DNA of 8,854 nucleotides from RGIG6291 sp964602275 (GCA_964602275.1 CAZRQF010000039.1:1-8854), one strand, 5' to 3'. Positions 1 to 7,007 are shown, counted from the stretch's first letter. Numbers and translations: made by a program. The notes: generated from the sequence alone by a model not told the origin.

Positions 1-2507
1 ACATCTTCTTCTATGTTTGCTGTCATTTCATTAAACATATCATAACTTTCATATTTAAATTCTGTAACAGGATCTCTTTGACCATATGCTCTTAAGTTTA
101 CGCTTTGTTTTAATTGTTCCATTGCATCTATATGATCCATCCATCTAGCATCAACCGATTTTAAAATTACATATCTTTCAAAGTTTCTTAAAGGTTCTTC
201 ACCAATTTCAGCTTCTTTTTCGCTATACTTTTCTTGAACTAAATTATTAAGCTCTTCTTTTATTTTCGTTTCATTTTCTTTTTCTATGTTGCATTCAACA
301 TCAAAAACTTTTTGAATATGCTTTTGCAATTCTACTTTATCAATTTCGCCAGTTTCTAAATTAGTATACATGTCTACAATGTTTTCTACAGTATTGCTAA
401 GCATTTTTAAAACGCTTTCTTTCATGTCGATACCTGCAAGCACTTGATTTCTTTCGCTATAAATCTTTTCTCTTTGTTTATTCATTACATCGTCAAATTG
501 CAATACATGTTTTCTTATTCCAAAGTTTCTGCCTTCAACATTCTTTTGTGCCGTTTCAATTGCACTTGTCATCATTTTCATTTCAATTGGCATATCATCT
601 GGCATGCTTTGTACTAATAATTGCATTCTCTCTGCACCAAATAAACGCATTAAGTCGTCTTCGAAAGAAATATAAAATCTAGATTCACCTATATCGCCTT
701 GTCTTCCACTACGACCTCTTAACTGATTATCTATTCTTCGTGATTCGTGTCTTTCTGTTCCTATTATTTTTAGTCCGCCAGCTTCAATTACTTTTTCTCT
801 TTCAGCTTTTACATTTTCGTCTAATTTTTCATAGATGTGCTTATAATGATCTCTAAGCATTAATATTTTTTCATCGGTTGTTTCATTTAAGCTTACTGCA
901 TTCATTATATCTTCTTCTGAAACGCCCTGCTTTCTTAATTCGCATTTGGCTAAAGCTTCTGTATTTCCGCCTAATAATATATCAGTACCTCTACCTGCCA
1001 TATTAGTAGCAATTGTTACTGCTCCATATTTTCCAGCTTGAGCTACAATTTCAGCTTCTTTAGCATGGTATTTTGCATTTAGTACTTCATGCTTTATACC
1101 CTCTTTTTTTAGTAACTCACTTAAGTGTTCTGACTTTTCAACAGTAACTGTACCAACTAGCACTGGTTGACCTTTTGCATGGCTTTCTTTAATATCTGCA
1201 ACAACAGCTCTTAATTTTTCTCTTTCAGACTTATACACTACATCATTATGGTCTACTCTAATCATAGGTTTATTTGTAGGAATTGCTACAACATCAAGTT
1301 TATAAATTTCTCTAAATTCTTCTTCTTCTGTCATAGCTGTACCAGTCATTCCTGCAAGTTTTGCAAACATTCTGAAATAATTTTGGAATGTAATTGTTGC
1401 TAAAGTTTTACTCTCATTTGCAATTTGAACATTTTCTTTTGCTTCTATTGCTTGATGTAGCCCCTCGCTATATCTTCTTCCATACATTATTCTTCCTGTA
1501 TGTTCATCAACGATTAAAACTTCCCCATCTTTTACAATGTAATCTTTATCTTTATGCATTACACCATTTGCTCTCAACGCCTGAGTTATATGATGTAATA
1601 ATGTTATATTATCTATATCGGATAAATTCTCTACGCCAAATTCTCTTTCTGCTTTCTTTGTTCCAGATTCTGTAAGTGTAGCTGTGTGTGCTTTTTCGTC
1701 AACTATATAGTCATACTTGCTATCGTCATCATCTTCTGATTTTTTATCATCTGACTTTGCAATAACTTTAGCTTTTAGTCTTTTTACAAATCTATCAGCT
1801 GTTTTGTATAGTTCGTTTGCTTTGTCGGCCTGACCAGATATTATAAGCGGAGTACGAGCTTCATCAATTAGTATACTATCTATTTCGTCTACGATTGCAT
1901 AATTAAAATTTCTTTGTACAACTTGGCTTTTTTGAATTGCCATGTTATCTCTCAAATAGTCAAATCCAAATTCATTATTTGTTCCATAAGTTATATCGGC
2001 ATCATAAGCAGCTTTCTTTTCAGCTCCGTTTATATCATGAGTTATTATTCCAAGTGTCATGCCCAAGAAATTGTATAACTTGCCCATTTCTTCACCTTGC
2101 GATTTGGCAAGATAATCATTTACCGTTACAAGATATGCTCCTTTTCCTTCTAACGCATTTAAATATAGTGGAAGCGTTGCTGTTAATGTTTTTCCTTCAC
2201 CTGTTTTCATTTCAGCAATTCTACCTTGGTGCAAAATTATACCGCCTAATAATTGCACATCAAAAGGCCTTTTGCCAAAAACTCTTACTGATGCTTCTCT
2301 AACAACTGCAAAAGCCTCGACTAAAATATCGTCTAAAGTTTCACCATTTTTTAATCTTTCTTTAAACTCAGCTGTTTTGTTTTTCAATTCTTCATCACTT
2401 AATTTTTGCATGTTTGGTTCTAATGCATTAATTTCATCTACATAGTGTCTAATCTTTTTTATTTCTTTTTCACTATAATCACCAAAAATTTTACTAAATA
2501 ACCCCAT
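1..2507 (-). CDS. secA: Preprotein translocase ATPase SecA (C-terminus cut by window edge)
   Basis: SecA is the ATP-driven motor that binds preproteins at the membrane and pushes them through the SecYEG channel. The frame is open without a stop from ATG 2507 to the left edge (835 codons). Visible motifs: MKTGEGKT Walker A at residues 100-107 (Lys106), VDEIDSILIDEARTPLIISG starting at residue 206 (Walker B and start of the preprotein-crosslinking region), TNMAGRGTD at 501-509, RGRSGRQGD at 597-605 (arginine-finger region of the second motor domain), and the scaffold/wing signature around RWMDHID near 788-794. A short acidic stretch (about residues 252-263, SEDDDD) lies in the crosslinking domain. 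Only the C-terminal tail should be missing, so a zinc-binding SecB-type tail cannot be assessed. The start follows GGGAG by 6 bases and lies 17 bases after the kinase stop, so the two are probably co-transcribed. Identity is near certain. Confidence 0.97.
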   Translation of the reverse strand, partial: MGLFSKIFGDYSEKEIKKIRHYVDEINALEPNMQKLSDEELKNKTAEFKERLKNGETLDDILVEAFAVVREASVRVFGKRPFDVQLLGGIILHQGRIAEMKTGEGKTLTATLPLYLNALEGKGAYLVTVNDYLAKSQGEEMGKLYNFLGMTLGIITHDINGAEKKAAYDADITYGTNNEFGFDYLRDNMAIQKSQVVQRNFNYAIVDEIDSILIDEARTPLIISGQADKANELYKTADRFVKRLKAKVIAKSDDKKSEDDDDSKYDYIVDEKAHTATLTESGTKKAEREFGVENLSDIDNITLLHHITQALRANGVMHKDKDYIVKDGEVLIVDEHTGRIMYGRRYSEGLHQAIEAKENVQIANESKTLATITFQNYFRMFAKLAGMTGTAMTEEEEFREIYKLDVVAIPTNKPMIRVDHNDVVYKSEREKLRAVVADIKESHAKGQPVLVGTVTVEKSEHLSELLKKEGIKHEVLNAKYHAKEAEIVAQAGKYGAVTIATNMAGRGTDILLGGNTEALAKCELRKQGVSEEDIMNAVSLNETTDEKILMLRDHYKHIYEKLDENVKAEREKVIEAGGLKIIGTERHESRRIDNQLRGRSGRQGDIGESRFYISFEDDLMRLFGAERMQLLVQSMPDDMPIEMKMMTSAIETAQKNVEGRNFGIRKHVLQFDDVMNKQREKIYSERNQVLAGIDMKESVLKMLSNTVENIVDMYTNLETGEIDKVELQKHIQKVFDVECNIEKENETKIKEELNNLVQEKYSEKEAEIGEEPLRNFERYVILKSVDARWMDHIDAMEQLKQSVNLRAYGQRDPVTEFKYESYDMFNEMTANIEED

Positions 2508-2524
2508 CTTCTTCTCCCTTTTAT

Positions 2525-3085
2525 CTAATGTTTTTCTAGCCATTCTTTGTAGCCATTAATTATTATGTTTTTGACCTCTTCTGGCGTAATATTAGTTGTA
2601 TCTACAACTAAATCATAATTGTTCATATCATTTTTTCTAATGCCATATAATTTAAAATATCTATCGTTTTCTAAATTGTATCTTTTTTTCAAATCTTCTT
2701 TATATTCTTCAACAGTTGCAAAATTCTCAGTTGCCTTTCTATTTTCATCTCCAAAAGCTCTTTTAGCAGATTCGTCAATATCTACTTTCAAATATATTTT
2801 ATAAGATTCAGGAACTGAATACCACCCTAGTCTAGCATCAATTATTATATTATCATTTTCTTCTGCAAACTTAGTCGCACTAAGTTCAATTTGCCTATCA
2901 ATTTCTGGATGTGCTTCAACATATTTATTAAATTCTGTTACATTCATGTTGTGTTCTAATGCAAGCTTTCTAAAATATTCTCCATTTTTATATATTACAA
3001 AATTTAATTCATCCGCAATCATTTTAGTTACAGTTGTTTTGCCACTAGCTAAATCTCCTGTTATTGAAATTATATGTTTTTTCAT
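2525..3085 (-). CDS. P-loop kinase resembling archaeal-type cytidylate kinase
   Basis: A 186-residue soluble protein, probably phosphorylating a nucleoside monophosphate (CMP/dCMP by family resemblance) with ATP. The Walker A loop is GDLASGKT at residues 10-17. The layout recalls the short archaeal CMP kinases: GEYFRKLA at 35-42 (their G[DE]xFR motif), HPEIDRQIE at 59-67, IIIDARLGWY at 80-89 (their SRLAGW region), KKRY at 133-136, then YGIRKNDMNNYDLVVDTT at 147-164 (their YGIxxxDxxxYDLVxxT). ATG 3085 is chosen because GGGAGG lies 10 bases upstream and the protein then begins MKKHIISITG, directly before the P-loop. The frame stays open 32 codons further upstream (to GTG 3181), but that extension is hydrophobic and has no family counterpart. 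It lies between rpoZ and secA, 17 bases before secA. Substrate specificity is inferred; dCMP, UMP or another nucleotide is possible. Confidence 0.78.
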   Translation of the reverse strand: MKKHIISITGDLASGKTTVTKMIADELNFVIYKNGEYFRKLALEHNMNVTEFNKYVEAHPEIDRQIELSATKFAEENDNIIIDARLGWYSVPESYKIYLKVDIDESAKRAFGDENRKATENFATVEEYKEDLKKRYNLENDRYFKLYGIRKNDMNNYDLVVDTTNITPEEVKNIIINGYKEWLEKH

Positions 3086-3095
3086 ATTTGAAAAA

Positions 3096-3127
3096 CCTCC
3101 CTTGTATAAAGAATATGTACAAGTAGG
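3096..3127 (-). promoter_or_regulatory. Small hairpin overlapping the kinase ribosome binding site
   Basis: On the transcribed strand CTTGTA (3123-3118) pairs perfectly with TACAAG (3106-3101) around an 11-base loop. After a small internal loop, CCT (3127-3125) can pair with the AGG (3098-3096) of the GGGAGG Shine-Dalgarno, so the fold would partly hide the kinase ribosome binding site. The stem is short and AT-rich, so stability is doubtful. Confidence 0.25.
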
Positions 3128-3143
3128 AAAGAAAAACTTCCCT

Positions 3144-3186
3144 ATAAATAAAATATGAGAGATAAGTATTAACATTCTCACCTCTC
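3144..3186 (-). terminator. Terminator-like hairpin after rpoZ
   Basis: Starting 13 bases past the rpoZ stop, GAGAGGTGAG (3186-3177) pairs with CTTATCTCTC (3166-3157). This gives ten pairs, two of them G-U, around a 10-base loop, followed by the T-rich run ATATTTTATTTAT (3156-3144). That is the layout of an intrinsic terminator. The stem is only moderately stable and the T tract is interrupted by A, so partial read-through into the kinase and secA is likely. The same bases contain AGAGG five bases before an in-frame ATG at 3175, so a translational role cannot be excluded. Confidence 0.4.
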
Positions 3187-3199
3187 AACATCATCAAAA

Positions 3200-3391
3200 C
3201 TATTTACTAACTGTTATTTTCTCTTCGTCAATTTCGATTGCTGCGGTTGTTACATCTGACTCCATTTTTGCATTAGTAAGCTTAGGACTTCCTTGTGCAA
3301 TCTGTCTTGCTCTTTTTGCTGTTCCAACAACCAAAGAATATTTGCTTGGCACCTTATTTAATAAAGATGTCATTGATGGTTTTATAATCAT
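3200..3391 (-). CDS. rpoZ: RNA polymerase omega subunit
   Basis: The omega subunit helps fold the beta-prime subunit and assemble RNA polymerase. The protein has 63 residues, at the short end for the family. It shows the usual N-terminal part (MIIKPSMTSLLNKVPSKYSL), the central AKRARQI helix signature at about residues 25-31, and the later TTAAIEI segment at about 48-54 that corresponds to the conserved xVTxAxxEI motif. The start follows an excellent AAGGAGGA site, and remA ends 20 bases upstream, so the two are one transcription unit. The usual neighbour gmk is absent between remA and rpoZ. A terminator-like hairpin follows the stop codon. Identity is secure from the core motif and gene context. 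Confidence 0.93.
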   Translation of the reverse strand: MIIKPSMTSLLNKVPSKYSLVVGTAKRARQIAQGSPKLTNAKMESDVTTAAIEIDEEKITVSK

Positions 3392-3411
3392 TACTATTCC
3401 TCCTTCTATAA

Positions 3412-3678
3412 TTATTCCACACTATCTACTGTATCATCAGTAGTATCTTTATCTAACCTATTTGCAACTGTTTCTGGTTGAACAGCTGATAATATTACAT
3501 GTTCGCTATCCATAATAATAACAGCCCTCGTTCTTCTACCATAAGTCGCATCGATAAGCTTTCCATTATCTCTTGCATCTTGAACTATTCTTTTAATCGG
3601 AGCAGACTCCGGACTAACTATCGCAATAAGTCTATGAGCAGATACGATGTTTCCAAAACCAATATTTATAAACTTCAT
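3412..3678 (-). CDS. remA: RemA (DUF370) family DNA-binding regulator
   Basis: In Bacillus subtilis, RemA (YlzA) is a small ring-forming DNA-binding protein that activates biofilm matrix and osmoprotection genes; its role in other Firmicutes is less clear. This 88-residue protein spans the whole family signature: MKFINIGFGNIVSAHRLIAI at the N-terminus, SPESAPIKRI at about 22-31, DATYGRRTRAVIIMDSEHV at about 43-61, and LSAVQPETVANR at 63-74. A short acidic tail (DKDTTDDTVDSVE) follows. A good AAGGAGAG site precedes the start. It lies 22 bases after yicC and 20 before rpoZ, the conserved Firmicutes neighbourhood, but without gmk. Family assignment is firm; a biofilm role here is inference only. 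Confidence 0.92.
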   Translation of the reverse strand: MKFINIGFGNIVSAHRLIAIVSPESAPIKRIVQDARDNGKLIDATYGRRTRAVIIMDSEHVILSAVQPETVANRLDKDTTDDTVDSVE

Positions 3679-3700
3679 AACACTCTCTCCTTTATTTTAT

Positions 3701-4582
3701 TTATTCGATATTTTGTATTTGTTCACGAATATTTTCAATTTCATTTTTCGTGTCTACAACATACTTAGTAATATCTAAACAATTTGCTTTTGAACCAATT
3801 GTATTTACCTCTCTATTCATCTCTTGAACTAAAAAGTCTATTTTCTTTCCTATTGGTTTATTATCGTTATTCTCCAAGAATTGTCTAAACGAAACAATAT
3901 GACTTTTTAATCTAGTGACTTCTTCGCAAATACTTGTTTTATCAGCGTACAATACTAATTCAGCACCTAATCTATTTTCATCAATCAAACTTGTAGCTTC
4001 TAACTCTTTTAATCTAGCTTCAAGTTTCTTTTTATATTCATCAACTAAAGTATCTGAACGAGCTTCGACATATGAAATATTTTTTTCAATATTTAAAAGT
4101 CTGCTTTCTATATCTGCCTTAAGGCGCTCACCTTCATTTGTTCTTGCATCTAGTATATTTTTTATTGCTATATCTGCAGTTTGTTTTAGTTCTTCCCAAT
4201 ATAGCGATTCATCAGACTCGTTTTCAACGCATAAAATATCTGGCATTCTCATTATAGATGTGGCAGTAATATCATCAATTACACCATATTCGCTAACCAA
4301 GTTTTTCATTTCTTCGATATATCGTGCTGCAAGTTGTTTGTCAATTTTTATGCTCCTGCCTTTATCACTCATATTAACCAAAGAAATAAATACATCTGTT
4401 TTTCCTCTTGGGATAAATTGCAAAATATATTGTCTTAATCTATCCTCTAAAAAAATCAAATATCTAGGCATCTTTATAGTTACATCACTATACCTATGAT
4501 TAACAGTTTTTATCTCTACGGTATACTCTCTACCATCATTTAAAAACTTACCACTACCATAGCCCGTCATGCTTTTTATCAT
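3701..4582 (-). CDS. yicC: YicC/YloC family endoribonuclease
   Basis: YicC/YloC proteins are described as endoribonucleases, in E. coli linked to turnover of small RNAs. At 293 residues this is full family length. The N-terminus MIKSMTGYG is diagnostic, followed by EIKTVNHRYSD (about 23-33) and the PRYL..LEDRLR segment. A long charged, probably coiled-coil middle follows. The C-terminal DUF1732 region ends with the conserved EMNREVNTIGSKA motif at residues 254-266. The ribosome binding site is weak (AAGAG, 8 bases from the ATG), which hints at coupling to the preceding membrane-protein gene, whose stop lies 21 bases away. ATG 4582 is kept because family members start M-[IR]-x-S-M-T; the next Met is within that motif. 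Genes remA and rpoZ follow at short spacing, as expected for this family. Confidence 0.93.
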   Translation of the reverse strand: MIKSMTGYGSGKFLNDGREYTVEIKTVNHRYSDVTIKMPRYLIFLEDRLRQYILQFIPRGKTDVFISLVNMSDKGRSIKIDKQLAARYIEEMKNLVSEYGVIDDITATSIMRMPDILCVENESDESLYWEELKQTADIAIKNILDARTNEGERLKADIESRLLNIEKNISYVEARSDTLVDEYKKKLEARLKELEATSLIDENRLGAELVLYADKTSICEEVTRLKSHIVSFRQFLENNDNKPIGKKIDFLVQEMNREVNTIGSKANCLDITKYVVDTKNEIENIREQIQNIE

Positions 4583-4603
4583 ATATTATTCTCTTTTCTT
4601 TTT

Positions 4604-5029
4604 TTATTTTTTCTTTCTCTTAACTTTGCTCTTATTGTTTGCTACAACAAATACATAAACAGCTTTTCCAATATAGTATAAAAGAAATGGTAACCAAGCG
4701 TGTTGCACCGGAATACTTCTTAATATATCAGACTTAGAAAATACATAAATGTGAACCATAAATGGAACTGTAAAAGCTAAAACTGCAACTTCTGTTGCCC
4801 ATACGGCTTTAGAAGCAGAGCTTTTTTTATACGCCATTATGTATAAAATTACAGAAATTAGTAAAAATATACCACCAACAGTATAGCCTATAATGCCCAT
4901 AACATTTCTAGCATACATTGCATCAACGCACATCTTTTTAACCATGCTAATGCAAATTTCAACAAATATTAGCATTATACCAATACCACATAATTTATCT
5001 GCTAATTTATTTTTTTCTGTGTAATTCAT
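4604..5029 (-). CDS. Unrecognised small membrane protein with four predicted helices
   Basis: I do not recognise this 141-residue protein. It has four hydrophobic segments at about residues 13-30, 44-67, 75-97 and 111-130, enough to cross the membrane four times. Both ends would then lie on the same side; the charged N-terminus (EKNKLADK) and very basic tail (KSKVKRKKK) suggest the cytoplasm. Cysteines at 14, 26 and 34 and charged residues within or beside the helices (E24, E80, K122) are visible, but no known motif. AAGG lies about 9 bases before the ATG. It is tightly packed, 21 bases after rsmE and 21 before yicC, so it is co-transcribed. No signal peptide cleavage site is evident. Base composition looks like the neighbours. 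Function unknown; that it is a real gene is supported by context, hydrophobic pattern and ribosome binding site. Confidence 0.8.
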   Translation of the reverse strand: MNYTEKNKLADKLCGIGIMLIFVEICISMVKKMCVDAMYARNVMGIIGYTVGGIFLLISVILYIMAYKKSSASKAVWATEVAVLAFTVPFMVHIYVFSKSDILRSIPVQHAWLPFLLYYIGKAVYVFVVANNKSKVKRKKK

Positions 5030-5050
5030 CTTTCTTACCTTTCCTTACTT

Positions 5051-5794
5051 TCATAGCTCAAATTCATAATTAACCATTGAAACCGTTGCAATTCCGGCAG
5101 TTTCAGTTCTAAGAATTCTAGGGCCAAGCGTACATATACTTGCACCGTTTCTTTTTAGTAAATCTATCTCACTATCTGAAAATCCACCTTCTGGACCAAT
5201 TATAACAGCTATACTTGCAATATTATTTCTTTTAAAATTTTTCAAAACTTGTTTTATATTTATATTTAGTTCATTTTCATACGGCACTAATACTATATCA
5301 TATTTTGAAATATTTTCAATGATATTTTCAAAATTAATCGTCTTATCTACGAGCGGAACTTTTTGTCTACCACACTGTTTTGACGCTTCATTTGCGATTT
5401 TGTTCCATCTTTCTAACTTTTTTTGCTCGTTAGTATCATTTATTTTAGCGATAGACCTTGACATTTGAACTGGCACAAAACGAGATATCCCAACTTCTGT
5501 ACCTTTTTGTACAATTAGTTCCATTTTATCACTCTTTGGAATACCCTGAAATAAAGTAACTTCGTATAGCGTTTCTGTGCTTTTTTCTACAACGCTTTCT
5601 ATCTCACACAAAACTTCTCCTGCGCTTGTGTATTTTTCAATTCTCGCTTTGTATTTTACACCATTTTCGTCACAAACATCAATAACATCATCTAAATTAA
5701 ATCTCAACACATTTTTTATATGATTAACATCGCTTCCCGTTATTGTAACGATTTTTTCATTAATTTGTTCGTTTTTTACATAAAATGTAGCCAT
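5051..5794 (-). CDS. rsmE: 16S rRNA m3U1498 methyltransferase RsmE
   Basis: RsmE transfers a methyl group from S-adenosylmethionine to N3 of U1498 in 16S rRNA of the small ribosomal subunit. It is a SPOUT-class enzyme with a PUA-like N-terminal domain (about 1-70) and a C-terminal knotted methyltransferase domain. Visible motifs: KSDKMELIVQKGTEVG in the middle, EASKQCGRQKVP (the family E-[AQ]-x-x-Q-x-x-R motif), GPEGGF at 200-205 and LGPRILRTETA at 223-233, the last two forming the cofactor knot. ATG 5794 is preferred over ATG 5806 because GGAGG lies between the two, five bases before 5794, and family proteins begin with a short M-x-x-F stretch. This gives 247 residues and an 11-base gap after dnaJ. 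The stop is TGA. In many Firmicutes prmA sits between dnaJ and rsmE; here it is absent. Confidence 0.94.
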   Translation of the reverse strand: MATFYVKNEQINEKIVTITGSDVNHIKNVLRFNLDDVIDVCDENGVKYKARIEKYTSAGEVLCEIESVVEKSTETLYEVTLFQGIPKSDKMELIVQKGTEVGISRFVPVQMSRSIAKINDTNEQKKLERWNKIANEASKQCGRQKVPLVDKTINFENIIENISKYDIVLVPYENELNINIKQVLKNFKRNNIASIAVIIGPEGGFSDSEIDLLKRNGASICTLGPRILRTETAGIATVSMVNYEFEL

Positions 5795-5799
5795 TTTTG

Positions 5800-5804
5800 C
5801 CTCC
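5800..5804 (-). promoter_or_regulatory. rsmE: Shine-Dalgarno deciding the rsmE start
   Basis: GGAGG sits immediately after the dnaJ stop, five bases before ATG 5794. It overlaps the last base of the upstream in-frame ATG (5806-5804), so it can serve only the downstream start. This shortens RsmE by four residues relative to the longest reading. Confidence 0.75.
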
Positions 5805-5805
5805 A

Positions 5806-6951
5806 TTATTTGAAGAAATTTTTTCTTCTGCCTTCTTCAAATTTTTCGCCACTTATTTTAGCAAATTCTCTTAATAGTTCTCGTTGAGAATTATTTAATT
5901 TCTTTGGCACATCTATTATAATAGTAAAATATAAATCCCCAACATTTCTACCGTTAATATTTTTTATTCCTTTGCCTTTCAAAGTAAATATTGAACCTGT
6001 TTGAGTACCTTCAGGTAAGTCATATTCCACATTACCATTTAATGTAGGCACAGATATAATTGCACCCAATGCAGCCTGTGGGAAAGAAACATGTACATTG
6101 CAGAAAATGCTATCGCCTTTTCTTGTAAACACAGAATGTGGCTTTACGCTTACTGTAATATACAAATCACCTGGTCCGCCACCTCTTAAACCTGGCTCAC
6201 CTTCGCCTCTTAAAGAAATTACTTGTCCATTGTCAATTCCAACTGGAATTGATACTTTTATTTTTCTTTGTTTTCTAGTTGTTCCTCTTCCTTTACATTC
6301 TGGGCAAGGGTTTGCAATAATCTTTCCTGTTCCCGCACAATGGTCACATGTTCTAACCGATGAGAAAGAACCAAGTATCGTATTTTGAACAGTTTTTACT
6401 TGACCTGTTCCACCACACACTTTACAAGTTTCCATAGAAGTGCCAGACTTACATCCAGAACCTTTGCAAGAGTCACATTGTTCATTTCTATTTATTACAA
6501 TTTCTTTAGTAATACCAAATGCCGCTTCTTCAAAAGTTATTTCCGTATGCACTTGTATATCTCTACCTCTAACAGGACCATTTCGTTTTTGACTAGTTCT
6601 TCCATTACCACCAAAAAATGATGAGAATATATCGCCTAGGTCTACATCGAACCCACCGCCATTAAAACCTGAAAAGCCATCAAATCCACTAAAACCGCTA
6701 AAATCATTGCTATATCCATTCGGGCCACTATGTCCAAATTGGTCATACATACTTCTTTTTTGTTTATCCGATAATACTTCGTATGCTTCGTTTACTTCTT
6801 TAAACTTCTTCTCAGCTTCTTCTTTATTATTAGGATTTGCATCAGGATGATATTGCTTTGCTAATTTTCTAAAAGCTTTTTTCAATTCTTCATCTGTTGC
6901 ATTTTTTTGAACTCCTAAAACTTCATAATAATCTCTTTTTGTTTCTGCCAT
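5806..6951 (-). CDS. dnaJ: Chaperone DnaJ (Hsp40, class A)
   Basis: DnaJ delivers unfolded clients to DnaK and stimulates its ATPase. All class A parts are present in 381 residues. The J domain (1-70) has HPD at 35-37. A Gly/Phe-rich linker (73-115) contains repeated SGF/DGF units. Four CxxCxGxG zinc motifs lie at 159-166, 176-183, 202-209 and 216-223. The C-terminal client-binding and dimerisation region runs from about 225 to the end. ATG 6951 gives the canonical MAETKRDYYEVLGV. There is no recognisable Shine-Dalgarno in the ten bases before the start. The nearest strong site, GGAGGG (7018-7013), is separated from it by a long hairpin. dnaK lies 91 bases upstream and rsmE starts 11 bases after the stop, so this is the usual heat-shock operon order. 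Confidence 0.97.
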   Translation of the reverse strand: MAETKRDYYEVLGVQKNATDEELKKAFRKLAKQYHPDANPNNKEEAEKKFKEVNEAYEVLSDKQKRSMYDQFGHSGPNGYSNDFSGFSGFDGFSGFNGGGFDVDLGDIFSSFFGGNGRTSQKRNGPVRGRDIQVHTEITFEEAAFGITKEIVINRNEQCDSCKGSGCKSGTSMETCKVCGGTGQVKTVQNTILGSFSSVRTCDHCAGTGKIIANPCPECKGRGTTRKQRKIKVSIPVGIDNGQVISLRGEGEPGLRGGGPGDLYITVSVKPHSVFTRKGDSIFCNVHVSFPQAALGAIISVPTLNGNVEYDLPEGTQTGSIFTLKGKGIKNINGRNVGDLYFTIIIDVPKKLNNSQRELLREFAKISGEKFEEGRRKNFFK

Positions 6952-7007
6952 TGTATCATCAAAATGAACGGAAACAAGAAAATACTATCTTCATTGTTTT
7001 CGTTCAT
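6915..7007 (-). CDS. Possible 30-residue leader ORF overlapping the dnaJ start
   Basis: ATG 7007 stands five bases after GGAGGG, the best-placed ribosome binding site in the dnaK-dnaJ gap. The reading frame runs 30 codons (MNENNEDSIFLFPFILMIQW, then QKQKEIIMKF) to a TAG at 6917-6915, overlapping the first 37 bases of dnaJ in another frame. The peptide has an acidic head, a hydrophobic middle and a basic tail. Its start codon lies inside the 5' arm of the dnaK-dnaJ hairpin. It could be a regulatory leader coupled to dnaJ, or an accidental frame created by the hairpin. I recognise no homologue. Confidence 0.25.
   Translation of the reverse strand: MNENNEDSIFLFPFILMIQWQKQKEIIMKF

Noticed and set aside
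1394..2302. Plus-strand frames of 93 and 121 codons at 1394-1675 and 1937-2302
   Set aside because: They lie inside secA, whose motifs and unbroken minus-strand frame explain the region; the products are Leu/His/Tyr-rich shadow peptides.
1..2507. Possible frameshift or stop in secA
   Set aside because: I followed the frame at the N-terminus, Walker A, Walker B, the central TNMAGRGTD, RGRSGRQGD and the left edge. All fall in the same frame, so the gene appears intact and only cut by the window.
3086..3181. 32-residue N-terminal extension of the kinase from GTG 3181
   Set aside because: It has no Shine-Dalgarno for GTG 3181, is hydrophobic and unlike the family, and overlaps a terminator-like stem. 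The start at 3085 follows GGGAGG and sits just before the P-loop. An ATG at 3175 after AGAGG remains a minor possibility.
3086..3199. Promoter for the kinase-secA pair
   Set aside because: Candidates such as TTGATG with a TGTTAA at suitable spacing match the consensus poorly; in such AT-rich sequence they are no better than chance.
3915..4499. 194-codon open frame on the plus strand opposite yicC
   Set aside because: yicC on the other strand covers it with full family motifs; the plus-strand product is a Ser/Ile/Phe-rich shadow without recognisable features.
4585..4625. A-rich run at the end of the membrane-protein gene as a slippage or frameshift site
   Set aside because: The run of A residues encodes the basic tail and the following spacer in an AT-rich genome. 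No downstream frame would produce a meaningful extension and no stimulatory stem is seen.
6600..6735. Repetitive stretch in dnaJ as a DNA repeat element
   Set aside because: It encodes the normal Gly/Phe-rich linker (SGF/DGF units) of class A DnaJ, so it is a protein-level feature and not a mobile or regulatory repeat.
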